A program made the translations under genes and the position numbers. 64,000 nt of DNA from Piscicola geometra (lineage: Eukaryota; Annelida; Clitellata; Hirudinida; Piscicolidae), in assembly GCA_943735955.1 (NCBI GenBank), contig OX030955.1:773234-837233 (forward strand), given 5' to 3'. The notes under the pieces were generated by a model. That model had not been told where the DNA came from and made no database searches. It saw only the letters and a list, made by a program, of their open reading frames with translations. Shown here piece after piece: positions 10,284 to 23,082 of this stretch (its first letter is position 1; each line of letters starts with the position of its first letter).

Positions 10284-12025
10284 GAATGTAGGATAAAAAG
10301 CCTCTCGGATAAAAAGCCTTCGGATAAAACACCTTCTACAAAAAGCCTCCCGGAAAAAAAACCTCCTGGAGAAAAAGTCTCTTGGAGAAAAAGCCTCCTT
10401 GTTAATATTTTAGTATAAATAAAACGGACTTTTTGTATAAAAAACGGATTTGTTAAAATAAATTCGTATCACAATTTTAAATAAATAAAACAAACTATAT
10501 TTTTTTAAAATTACATAATTAAAACGAACTATAATTATAACTATAACGGACTTTATTTTTTTAATAGATTTGTTTCACAATTTTAAATAAATAAAACGGA
10601 CTATATTAAAAAAAATACATAATTAAAACGAACTTTAATTTATCAAATAAAATAAAAATTATTGGTAAACGGATAAAAAGTCTTCAGGATAAAAAGTCTT
10701 CAGGATAAACAATTTTCAGGATAAAAGTCTTCAGGATAAAAAGTCTTCAGGATAAAAAGTCTTCAGGATAAAAAGTCTTCAGAATAAAAAGTCTTCAGAA
10801 TAAAAAGTCTTCAGGATAAAAAGTCTTCAGGATAAAAAGTCTTCCGGATAAAAAGTCTTCAGGATAAAAAGTCTTCAGGATAAAAAGTCTTCAGGATAAA
10901 AAGTCTTCAAGATAAAAAGTCTTCAGGATAAAAAGTCTTCAGGATAAAAAGTCTTCAGGATAAAAAGTCTTCAGGATAAAAAGTCATCAAGATAAAAAGT
11001 TTTCAGGATAAAAAGTCTTCAGGATAAAAAGTCTTTAGGATAAAAAGTTTTTATAAATTTTTTTTTTATAAATTAAATTTTAAGGAAAAATACGTGATTA
11101 ATACGTTATCCTTAAAACTTAAAGAATAAAATGTGATACTTTTATCTAAGTTTTGCTATAAGTTTTTCGTTCAATCTCGAAATAGCATTTGAATAAATTT
11201 GACTTGGCTGTTGTTGTTTCGTCACTTTAACCATAAGGAAATAATGTTTAAGGAAGAATACGTGATCCTTAGAACTAAAAGATTGAAATTTCATACTCTC
11301 ATCTAATGTTTGCTCACTTTTTTTTTCAATCTGGAAATAGCATTTGAATAAATTTGACCGGGTTGTTGATCCTTCACTTTAATCATTAAGTTTTCTACTG
11401 GTTCTCGATCGTGATTATTTTTCTTGGAAAATTAATTTTTAAAGATTTTTTTTTAAAGACTTTTTATCCTGAAGACTTTTTATCCTGAAGAATTTTTATC
11501 CTGTAGACTTTTTATCCTGAAAACTTTTTATCCTGAAGACTTTTTATCTTGAAGACTTTTTATCCTGAAGACTTTTTATCCTGAAGACTTTTTATCCTGA
11601 AGACTTTTTATCTTGAAGACTTTTTATCCTGAAGACTTTTTATCCTGCAGACTTTTTATCCTGAAGACTTTTCATCCTGAAGACTTTTTATCCGTTTACC
11701 AATAATTTGTATTGTATTTGATAAATCGTTTTAGGTATGTATTTTTAAAATTTAGTCCGTTTTATTTATTCAAAATAGTGAAACGAATCTATAAAAATCC
11801 TTTTTTTATATAAAAAGTCCGTTTTATTTATTTAAAATTGTGAAAAACATCTATAAAAAATCCGTTTTTTATATTAAAAGTCCGTTTTATTTATACTAAA
11901 ATATTAACAAGGAGACTTTTTCTCCGAGAGGCTTTTTCTCCAGGAGGTTTTTTCTCCGGGAGGCTTTTTGTAGAAGGTATTTTATCCGAAGGCTTTTTCT
12001 CCGAGAGGCTTTTTGTCCGTTCCCC
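10284..12025. mobile_element. Foldback element with minisatellite-filled arms
   Basis: Two inverted arms face each other. The left arm (10284-11060) has AAAAAGCC/TCCCGG blocks, ACGGACTTTTTGTAT and then an AAAAGTCTTCAGGAT 15-bp array. The right arm (11455-12025) carries the same blocks in reverse complement and order. A central spacer (about 11060-11455) separates them. The 9-base sequence GAGTTATGT flanks both outer ends (10275-10283 and 12026-12034), as expected of a target-site duplication. No transposase is visible. The 9-bp duplication and long terminal inverted repeats suggest a Mutator-like or foldback element; superfamily is inferred. Confidence 0.8.
10670..11050. repeat. 15-bp array (AAAAGTCTTCAGGAT)n in left arm
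   Basis: About 25 copies. The reverse-complement array (CTTTTTATCCTGAAG) lies at about 11455-11695 in the right arm of the same foldback element. Confidence 0.9.
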
Positions 12026-12039
12026 GAGTTATGTAGCTG

Positions 12040-12530
12040 TTAGAGTGTAATTACAGTTTTTTCCAATTCCACAAACTATAAAAAACAAATTATTTTGATG
12101 AAAAAATTAAACTCATATCTTTCACAACTTTACTTTCATGTAATTCACCAATGAATGCATGTGAAGTGAAACTTTAATTATTAAAGTTTAATACAAAAAA
12201 AACATTTGAACTAATTTCAACTATTAAAAAACTTAAGATGGTCTTATAAGACTCGAATTAAATATCATTATTATGAATGAAATACTTTAAAAAAAGTAAT
12301 GAAAATATTAAATCAATCAAATTGCCAATCTCTTCAAATATTCAAAACAGAAAATGAATGAATGACAAATGTTCCTCAAACATCAGAATGGTTTTGGGAT
12401 GCTTCTTTTTTTCCTTTATGAAAATTGTTACTGCATTTCCTAGTTACCTAGTACTTCAAACTGAATAGTTTAATATTCAATTATTGTCATGATGTCAATT
12501 TCTATCCACTGATTTCTTCTTGATATATAT
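12040..12530. other. AT-rich spacer, nothing recognised
   Basis: No gene, RNA or clear repeat seen. Confidence 0.5.
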
Positions 12531-12648
12531 TTTGGATCATATCCGCCAAAGCGGTGCAGAATTTAACTAGCTCCGCCTATATTTACAATGCTGGCCAATA
12601 ATGGCAAATGTTGGAACACATTCACACAACTGTGTATATTCTGTGCCT

Positions 12649-12987
<339 letters not shown>

Positions 12988-13054
12988 TGTATTTTGGAAT
13001 ATTGCTATATATACTTTATGTATATTCTTTATGTTTTTTTGGAATATTCCTAGA

Positions 13055-13430
13055 TATACTGTATGTTTTGTAAGCTGTATGCTATGCATCTTACTTTGGA
13101 ATATTGCCATGTTAATGTATAATCTGTATGTTTTTTGTTCTGTGTGTTATTTTTGAATATTGCTTTATATATTTAGTTTCAGTTCTATGTGTTATTTTTG
13201 AATATTGCTTTTTATATTTAGTTCTGTGTGTTTATTTCACAACTATATATATTAGCATGTTTCCTCTACGCTATGGGGTTGTAGGTTAACTGCACCCGCG
13301 CTGAATGTGTTAAATACACCTTTTCTTTTGCGCGTTTCTTCTTTTTTACAGAAAAAACGTTAATTTAGGGTTAAGGTTAGGCTTAGGATTAGGGTTAGAG
13401 TTAGAGTTAGGGTAAGGGTTAGGGTTTTCA
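13055..13430. repeat. Direct ~375-bp duplication, copy 1
   Basis: Runs from ATACTGTATGTTTTGTAAGC to AGGGTTAGGGTTTTCA and is closely matched at 15603-15977. It includes the left half of a palindromic MITE and its TTAGGG-like loop, and is cut off by the inverted-repeat element that starts at 13431. Confidence 0.85.
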
Positions 13431-13784
13431 AAAGTCGCTGTGCCGACCAAAGGTACGATTTGCATACGTAATTAGTCTATTTTTAGCTATTTGGACCAAA
13501 CTAGAATTAGTGTTTGAATTTGATAAATAATGAGGGTCTATCTAAACCTTTCAAACTAAAAATATAATTTAGATGTTATTTTAAAATCTAATTAATAATT
13601 CTTCTAAACCTACATTTTTTTAAAATATTATTTTAATAAAATTTTCGAACTAAAAATATAATTTAGATGTTATTTTAAAATCGAATTAATATCTAAACTA
13701 CTATCTAAACCTACATTTTTTAAATATTTTCAAACTGAAAATATAATTTAGATGTAATTAGTAATTAGAATATAATATTCTAAT

Positions 13785-14525
13785 TAATAATTAGAATATA
13801 ATATTCTAATTAATAATTCTAATTATATTCTAATTAATAATTCTAATTATATTCTAATTAATAATTCTAATTATATTCTAATTAATAATTCTAATTATAT
13901 TCTAATTAATAATTCTAATTATATTCTAATTAATAATTCTAATTAATAATTCTAATTATATTCTAATTAATAATTCTAATTATATTCTAATTATATTCTA
14001 ATTAATAATTCTAATTATATTCTAATTAATAATTCTAATTATATTCTAATTAATAATTCTAATTATATTCTAATTAATAATTCTAATTATATTCTAATTA
14101 ATAATTCTAATTATATTCTAATTAATAATTCTAATTATATTCTAATTAATAATTCTAATTATATTCTAATTAATAATTCTAATTATATTCTAATTAATAA
14201 TTCTAATTATATTCTAATTAATAATTCTAATTATATTCTAATTAATAATTCTAATTATATTCTAATTAATAATTCTAATTATATTCTAATTAATAATTCT
14301 AATTATATTCTAATTAATAATTCTAATTATATTCTAATTAATAATTCTAATTACATTCTAATTAATAATTCTAATTATATTCTAATTAATAATTCTAATT
14401 ATATTCTAATTATATTCTAATTAATAATTCTAATTATATTCTAATTAATAATTCTAATTATATTCTAATTAATAATTCTAATTATATTCTAATTAATAAT
14501 TCTAATTATATTCTAATTAATAATT
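13785..14525. repeat. 24-bp AT-rich minisatellite
   Basis: About 30 copies of TCTAATTATATTCTAATTAA + TAAT, with occasional half-units. Highly homogeneous. Confidence 0.95.
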
Positions 14526-15028
14526 TTTTACAGTTTTATTTAATTCCAATCCCAATATTTAATACCAATAATTATCAAAAATTTTATACAAATAAATGTC
14601 AAAAATAATAAAACAAATTAATCCTGTAAAAATATATAAAATGTAATAAAAAGCATATAAAAAATGGCATAAAAATTATATATATAAAATTTAATAATAA
14701 TAATAATAATAAAATTCATTTATATAGCGCTAAAGAACGCACCAGAAGCGCTCTTTGTCAGTGGAATAATAATAATAATAGATGAAAAATAAATAAATAA
14801 AATAAAAATCATGAAATAAATGACTGAGTAAATGACTACAAATGAATGACTAAGTGGATAAGTCAATGAAATAAAAGAAAATAAGAGAGAAGATGATTAA
14901 TTAAATGCTATTAATACCAATAATTATCCAGAAATTTAATAAAAATAAATGTTAGGAATGTAATACAAATAAATTTCAAAAATAATAAAACAAATTAATT
15001 CCTAAATTAATAATGAAATAATAAAAAA

Positions 15029-15149
15029 GAAATTCATGCAGGTGCCAAAATCGTGAGATCGATTGCACAAGCTTGATTTTGACACCCTGTGCCCTTGTGG
15101 CACTTGCTTGTGCAAATAACTCCACGGATTTTGCACCTGCATGAATTTC
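15029..15149. repeat. Small palindromic (hairpin) repeat
   Basis: Starts GAAATTCATGCAGGTGCC and ends with its near-perfect reverse complement GTGCACCTGCATGAATTTC-like sequence. A second internal pair TTGCACAAGC/GCTTGTGCAA lies inside. Resembles a short MITE without obvious target duplication. Confidence 0.6.
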
Positions 15150-15823
15150 TGGTGCAATTAGTCTTACATTGGCAAACTGAAACCCGAAAATCATTTCTAG
15201 GTTGCTTTTTATGGCAGCCGCCCTAAGAGAAATTGAGATGGAAGCCTCCCAATTTGTATAATCCAGTCTCAGGTCCCCTTATACTATCTTATCTTAACTT
15301 ATTTAACACTTTCTTTTAAAAATGATCGCAACTTTTCTTAACACTATCAAATTCAAACTTATTTAACACTTTCTTTTAAAAATGATCGCAACTTTTCTTA
15401 ACACTATCAAACTCAAACTCAAATACTCGATTGCAACTTTTCTTAACACTATCAAATTCAAATTCAAATTCCCGGGCGCAACTTTTCTTAAGACTATCAA
15501 ATTCAAACAAACACTAATTCTAGTTTGGTCCAAATAGCTAAAAATAGACTAATTACGTATGCAAATCGTACCTTTGGTCGGCACAGCGACTTTGGATAGA
15601 ACATACTGTATGTTTTGTAAGCTGTATTCTATGCATCTTATTTTGGAATATTGCCATGTTAATGTATAATCTGTATGTTTTTTGTTCTGTGTGTTATTTT
15701 TGAATATTGCTTTATATATTTAGTTTCAGTTCTATGTGTTATTTTTGAATATTGCTTTGTATATTTAGTTCTGTGTGTTTATTTCACAACTATATATATT
15801 AGCATGTTTCCTCTACGCTATGG

Positions 15824-16059
15824 GGTTGTAGGTTAACTGCACCCGCGCTGAATGTGTTAAATACACCTTTTCTTTTGCGCGTTTCTTCTTTTTTACAGAA
15901 AAAACGTTAATTTAGGGTTAAGGTTAGGCTTAGGATTAGGGTTAGAGTTAGAGTTAGGGTAAGGGTTAGGGTTTTCAAAAAAATCGCATTTTAAGAAGAA
16001 ACGCGCAAAAGAAAAGGTTCATTTAACACATGCAGCCCGGGTGCAGTTAACCTACAACC
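15824..16059. mobile_element. 236-bp MITE with telomere-like loop, 9-bp target duplication
   Basis: Begins GGTTGTAGGTTAACTGCACC and ends with the reverse complement form (GGTGCAGTTAACCTACAACC). Arms of about 75-90 bases pair, including TTTTGCGCGTTTCTTCTT. The loop is a degenerate run of TTAGGG-like units (TTAGGGTTAAGGTTAGGCTT and similar). The 9-bp direct repeat ACGCTATGG flanks both ends (15815-15823, 16060-16068). Confidence 0.82.
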
Positions 16060-16419
16060 ACGCTATGGATGAGTGGCAGTTAGTGTGGTCCAATCACCGT
16101 CTGCACCGCTTTGGCGGATATGATCCTATATTTAAAAAAAACTATTACTATATTTTGCCTAATATTTTTTAGAAAATAAATAAAAGGTTTTTCAATAAAC
16201 TTTATTGAATAAAGTCTTCAAGATATATAAAATGTAAGCATTTTTTAACTTTTTAAATTCATTTTAAAAAACAGAAGTAAAAACGTTTAAAAAATTTGAA
16301 GATAAATAAATATCGATCGGTAAAATTATTTAACAATTGATGTGAGCAGTAATATAAGAAATTAAAGTTAACCAAAGATCACGAATATAGTTTTGCTAAC
16401 ATTCCCTGAGCGGTAATTA

Positions 16420-17345
16420 ATCAATCAATCAATCACTAATGATTTGTATAGCGCCCTTTACTAAGTGAACAAAAGCGCTCAGCCATCACGTCCCGAACAA
16501 GTACGTCTTCAGGCCTCGACGGAAAGTTATGAGTGACTTAGTTGAAGTTAAAGAAGAAGGTAAAGAATTCCATAAAAGAGGACCACAGTAAGAAAAAGAA
16601 CGTTTAGAAAAAGAGTGTTTAACTGGAAAACGAAAAAAACGCTTAAAGGTAGATGATCTTAGACCAGATTTAGGGGGTTGTTTAATTAGATTTTTAAGAT
16701 AACTTGGAGCATTAAGTGATGAATTTTAAACCTATTTAGGCATATTTTAAAAGTCACTCTAGATCTCAAAGGTAACCAATGTAACAAACGAAGATAAGGA
16801 GAAATGTGAGAAAACTTAGGAGCACGAGCAACAAGACGAGCAGCACAATTAAAGGCTTTATTTAGAAGAGCTAAAGTAGTATCAGGGAGACCATGGTAAA
16901 GAGAGTTGCAATAATCAATCCTGGAGAGAACTAGAGAAGATACAAGAAGTTGCAAAGTAGGATCATCTAGAAAAGGAAGAAGCTGTTTAAAACGACGAAT
17001 GTGGAAGTAACAAGATTTAGAGACAGATAGAATTTGAGGAGTTAAAGACAAGATTGAGTAGAAAATAAAACCAAGGCTACGAATGGAAGATGAAGGGTTT
17101 AGAGAGAGTGAAGAGGAAGGAGGCAAAACTAGGAGGAGAAGGAAGGGATAGTAAAGACTTTGATTTTTTATTGAAATATATGAGTTCAAATTTGTCTGGA
17201 TTAAGTTTGAGAAACATAGAAGCAGTCCAAGAGATTATAGATTGAAGACAGAGAGTTATTTATTAACAGTAAGGTCAAGAGAAGAGTCAGTGAAAGATGT
17301 ATAAATATAGGAGTCGTCAGCATAGATTTGACTGTTTAAACAGCG
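16420..17345 (-). mobile_element. LINE fragment, C-terminal reverse transcriptase region and 3' end
   Basis: On the minus strand: palm remnant with a YADDS-equivalent region near 17320, then NPDKFELIYF, a C-terminal domain containing SRIDYCNSLYHGLP and LHWLPLRSRVTFKI (the usual CR1/L2-like end of ORF2), and a 3' end GGGCGCTATACAAATCATTA followed by (TGATT)n. 5' truncated. Same family as 17850-18510 and related to 32219-32750. Confidence 0.85.
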
Positions 17346-17699
17346 AGTTCCGGTATATATTACTATAGGTATATGGTTCAGAATGCTTTACAGAAAATAT
17401 CGGTTCACTTTTTGCAAGCAGACAGATTAACATTTTTATTTGAAAAATCATTCATATTGTGTTACTTATTTTGCTTGGGCGATGTTCATGGGGGATTCTG
17501 AGGTCCACCTTAATAACGAACCTTTCAAGTTTAAGATTAACCAAAATTAATGAATTTCGAAAAGCTTCGAACATTAACTAAAGTTTTGGTTAAATCAAAC
17601 TACAAGTTTCATATCACATGACTGCCAAAATGAAATTAATTGTTATATATTTAATATGATAAATAAAACTTTTGAAGTAAGTTTCAAAAACTTTTAATT

Positions 17700-17845
17700 T
17701 TGAAATTGAAATATACAAAAAATCTACACTTATATTCGCTTATCCGCACTTGAGTGATAAAATTTATAGCATCTAGCAGCTTATCCGTCTTTGAATGATA
17801 AAATGTATAGTATCTATTAACTTATATTGTTTTATAACTATAATC
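17700..17845. repeat. Dispersed ~40-bp tandem motif
   Basis: CTTATCCGYMYTTGAATGATA-type units repeated about twice. The same units appear in reverse complement at about 27935-28130, with the flanking AAAAAATCTACACTTATAT. Confidence 0.65.
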
Positions 17846-17849
17846 TATG

Positions 17850-18515
17850 CATATTTAACCTTTCCTTTCTTTCTAAGGTCCTTGAAAAAGTTACTTCTCA
17901 ACAATTAACCTTCTATCTAGAAAAAAACTCACTTCTTCCTTCCTTTCAATCTGGTTTCAGAATTGGCCACTCCACTGAAACTGCTTTACTTAAACTCTAT
18001 ATTGACCTTATCTTAACTTCTGATTCTAATGCATGTACTCATCTTTTATGCCTTGACTTTTCAGCTGCTTTTGACACTGTGGATCATACTCTTTCTTTAA
18101 ATGTTTTAGATTCTTCCTTTAATATTTCTGGACCCTCCCTTATCTGGCTTAAATCCTATCTCTCTGAGCGAACTTTCTATGTATCAATTGAATCTTCTCG
18201 TTCTTCTTCTGTTTCTTTACCTTATGGTGTTCCACAGGGCTCAATCCTTGGTCCCTTGCTTTTTATTCTCTATACCTCGGAACTACCTAATATTATTTCT
18301 TCATCTTCTTTAAACAGTCAAATTTATGCTGACGACTCCTATATTTATACATCTTTCACTGACTCTTCTCTTGACCTTACTGTTAATAAAATAACTCTCT
18401 GTCTTCAATCTATAATCTCTTGGGCCTCATCTATGTTTCTCAAACTCAATCCGGACAAATTTGAACTCATATATTTCAATAAAAATCATTAGTGATTGAT
18501 TGATTGATTGATTGA
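17850..18515 (+). mobile_element. LINE fragment, reverse transcriptase core, internally deleted
   Basis: Open frame with RT motifs in order: NLSFLSKVLEK, QSGFRIGHSTETALL, CLDFSAAFDTVDH, YGVPQGSILGPLLF, IYADDSYIY (catalytic YADD), LKLNPDKFELIYF. It then jumps within a few bases to the 3' tail TCATTAGTGATTGATTGATT. The related minus-strand copy at 16420-17345 continues for about 140 more codons after the same FELIYF motif, so this copy has lost its C-terminal and most 3' untranslated sequence. 5' end truncated. Confidence 0.85.
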
Positions 18516-18549
18516 TAGAAAAGTATTTTTATTGAGTATCAAACTTTTT

Positions 18550-20266
<1,717 letters not shown>

Positions 20267-20593
20267 TCTGGCAGTTGAGACTTAGAGACTAGCACTCGTA
20301 ACTTCTTTTATACGGCCAAACTCCTTCGTATCTGAGCATATCTGATAAGCAAAGCCTCCACAATGGCGTTCATGATTGCACGAGTGCCATTAGGAAAGTT
20401 ATCAGTATTGAGTGTTTCTAGTTATAGGTTAGAAAATACTTCCGAATGATTATCGTTTCTCTTTTCAGAACACTTGAGAAACTTATCACTTCTTTCAACA
20501 AAAATTATTGGAATAAAAAAGACACATCTTATCATGTTTGAGTTTTAATTTTTGTTCTAATTACTGATCAACTGGTGAAAGACTGGCCAATCT

Positions 20594-21110
20594 AATCTAA
20601 TCAATTAACAATCTAATAGGTTAAAAACTAGTCAATTAACAATCTAATAGGTTAAAACTAGTCAAATAACATTCTAATAAGTTAAAAACTAGTCAATTAA
20701 CATTCTAATAAGTTAAAAACTAGTCAATTAACAATATAATAAGTTAAAAACTAGTCAATTAACAATCTAATAAGTTAAAAACTAGTCAATTAACAATCTA
20801 ATAAGTTAAAAACTAGTCAATTAACAATCTAATAAGTTAAAAACTAGTCAGTTAACAAAATAATAAGTTAAAAACTAGTCAATTAACAATCTAATAAGTT
20901 AAAAACTAGTCAATTAACAATATAATAAGTTAAAAACTAGTCAATTAACAATCTAATAAGTTAAAAACTAGTCAATTAACAATCTAATCAAGTAATAATT
21001 CAATTAATTAGCAATAATTTAATTAACAATCTAATAAATTAAAAACTAGTCAATTAATGATTTAATCTGATAAAAACTAGTTAATTAACAGTCTAATCGA
21101 TTAAAATTCC
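20594..21110. repeat. 31-bp AT-rich minisatellite
   Basis: About 15 copies of CTAGTCAATTAACAATCTAA + TAAGTTAAAAA. Diverges at both ends. Lies upstream of the protease gene (its 5' side). Confidence 0.93.
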
Positions 21111-21269
21111 AATAAATTAGCCGCTAAATGTGTTTGAGTTTTGTCAAAACATCTCAACTCAAAAATTGATTTAAAACTTTGTCGTGGTTTCATCGATGTC
21201 TTGCATACGGCTTCATTGGTCGTATCACAACCTCTGTCCACACTGTATGAGCCTGTGGCGGTTGGGAAG

Positions 21270-21365
21270 TAGTGCTTGAGAGGGTGGTGGTGTTGATGAT
21301 GATGATGGTGGTGGTGGTGTTGATGATGATGATGATGGTGGTGGTGAAGATTATGATGATGATTA
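21270..21365. repeat. GAT/GGT trinucleotide microsatellite
   Basis: Mixed GATGAT and GGTGGT triplets; the Met/Val-rich open frame across it is an artefact. Confidence 0.8.
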
Positions 21366-21499
21366 TTTTTTCAAAAGTTTCTTTGAGATTCTTTTCAAAT
21401 GTTTGGTTGTTTTATCCAAATTTCAATTTTCTCATTTTCGCAAAAAAAATGCGAACAAATCTTCTTGGAGAGGCGCTCAAGTGACCCACTTACCACGAC

Positions 21500-21553
21500 T
21501 TCCGACTAATTTGAAGAGCGCTATAGAAATCTATTTGATTGATTGATTGATTA
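21500..21553 (+). mobile_element. Solo LINE 3' tail
   Basis: GAAGAGCGCTATAGAAATCT + ATTTGATTGATTGATTGATT, the 3' end shared with LINE copies in this window (compare 32219-32260 in reverse complement, and 46578-46621). No coding part is attached, so it is a tail fragment or a SINE using the LINE tail. Confidence 0.7.
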
Positions 21554-21559
21554 TGGAAG

Positions 21560-22200
21560 CAAAACATGACTGATCCGTGTTTTGACAGACTGAACTTCAG
21601 TCTCGGCACTAACCGTGGGACACCCAGTGCAACTAACGCATGTCAAGGCGTCTACGAGACAAAACATCGCTAGCAACACCAAGCCTGTGCTCACAATGGT
21701 CCTTGAAAAGCTTCTTTGGGGGAGCGGGAGAGAGGGGGTTGTAAAGTAGTGGGTCGTCGTTGAGCGAGAAAGGGTTACTCGATTGAAGGATACTTGTGGT
21801 TGTGGAGGGAGTGAACTATTGGTTTGAAGTGATTGATGTGGCTAGGATGTTTTTGGAACTGAACACCTTGAGAGATTTATCTTAATACAAAATAAAGATT
21901 TCAATTATTCCGTTTCAAAATTGAAATAAATATAGAAAAACAGCTTTAGTCGACCAGCCTCTACGAAGGTCAACTGCAACGCAACAGTTATGTGGCAGTC
22001 TTTCGTTTCGACACTGAGGCTTCCAAGTATTGATTTCATTCATTGCGTTGTCAACAACAGATAAAAATGTCAGAGCTATTCGACAATAGAGAAATCTTAA
22101 GACGTGTGACTACTCGTCACAGCACGATCTCGAAATTGGAATTGAAATCAGTTTTGGATTTGTGCTTTCGAGTAAGCTTTTTGAATGTGTTTGTGTTGGT
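21560..22200. other. Intergenic, nothing recognised
   Basis: No family signature, RNA or repeat could be supported here. Short open frames lack features. Confidence 0.5.
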
Positions 22201-22206
22201 GAAACG

Positions 22207-22455
22207 AACACAGCAACAAATAGGGGGAGGTTGCACAAGACGGAACGATTTTTAAACGTAGCCTCATAGCTCAATTGTATAAAAAATCATTTCAATTTAT
22301 ACAGCCATTATATTGATGTCTTGTCTAGTTATGTGAACTCAAACATAAGAATAAATAAAAAAAGAAAAACAAGTTTTTTTTACTTAAAATATGAACACTA
22401 AAAAATTCCATCTTGAGCAACTAGGTTCCCAAGGTGGAACACTTAGTTCCCTAAT
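22207..22455. repeat. Dispersed repeat, inverted copy of 31605-31845
   Basis: Shared blocks include GTTGCACAAGA.GGAACGATTT, TCATAGCTCAATTG, TATGAACACT.AAAAATTCCATC and TGAGCAACT.GGTTCCCAAG. Orientation is opposite at the two sites. No coding capacity recognised. Confidence 0.7.
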
Positions 22456-22908
22456 AGAAAATTATATTGTATTTAATAGAAAATGTCATTTAAACGTTGT
22501 ATTTATCGTCAAACTTGTTTAGTTATCTAAAGAAATACACCAGTTTGTATTTTAATGTGAATTGTCATTTAATCAAATTTACTTAATTAAATTTAGCTTT
22601 TAATAATAATAATAATATTGACGAGCATTATTATAGTGGCGTATAACCCGAACGGGCTTCCAGACCACTTAGGCTGCTTATTTTCCTTTGCGCCGTTGGG
22701 TTACTAGGGCATTGGTTGCACTTGAAGCTAGGACCTTTCATTATTGGTCTATATACTATATAGATTATATATAGGGAAGGAGGCAATGCCCCTGGGGGCA
22801 TAAGTAGCAAAAATCGAAAAATTGGTAATTCATTACGCCCACTTGGAATATGGTTCACTAGGTTATTTCATGAATATTTAATATTGGAAGTTTGTAATTT
22901 TGATGAAC

Positions 22909-22920
22909 CCCCCCCCCCCC
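22909..22920. repeat. Poly-C run
   Basis: Twelve C in a row after TGATGAA, followed by ACACCC. A simple tract. Confidence 0.9.
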
Positions 22921-23082
22921 ACACCCAAAAAAATAAATCAAAGATTTAGGCTTAAGCCTCAGCGTTTTCAAGTGAAAAGAAATCTTTAAATAATTTAATT
23001 TACTAAAATTTCAAGATAATAAGGTCACTTAATATAATTTAATATTATAAATATTTTAATAAAATATTTGTGCCGTCCAAAC

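Larger units (their letters stand above)
13431..15593. mobile_element. 2.2-kb inverted-repeat element filled with AT-rich minisatellite
   Basis: Terminal inverted repeats of about 90 bases start AAAGTCGCTGTGCCGACCAA at 13431 and end with the reverse complement at 15593. The interior holds the 24-bp AT-rich array, a LINE/SINE-tail-like phrase near 14725 (ATTTATATAGCGCTAAAGAA), a 120-bp hairpin, and 60-bp tandem copies of AACTTATTTAACACTTTC near 15295-15470. No coding region is recognised, and no clean target duplication, probably because the flanks were rearranged. Confidence 0.7.

Noticed and set aside
13340..13430. Chromosome end or ancient telomere fusion from TTAGGG-like repeats
   Set aside because: The repeats are degenerate, short, and always sit in the loop of the same palindromic MITE (also 15905-15975 and 31115-31160).
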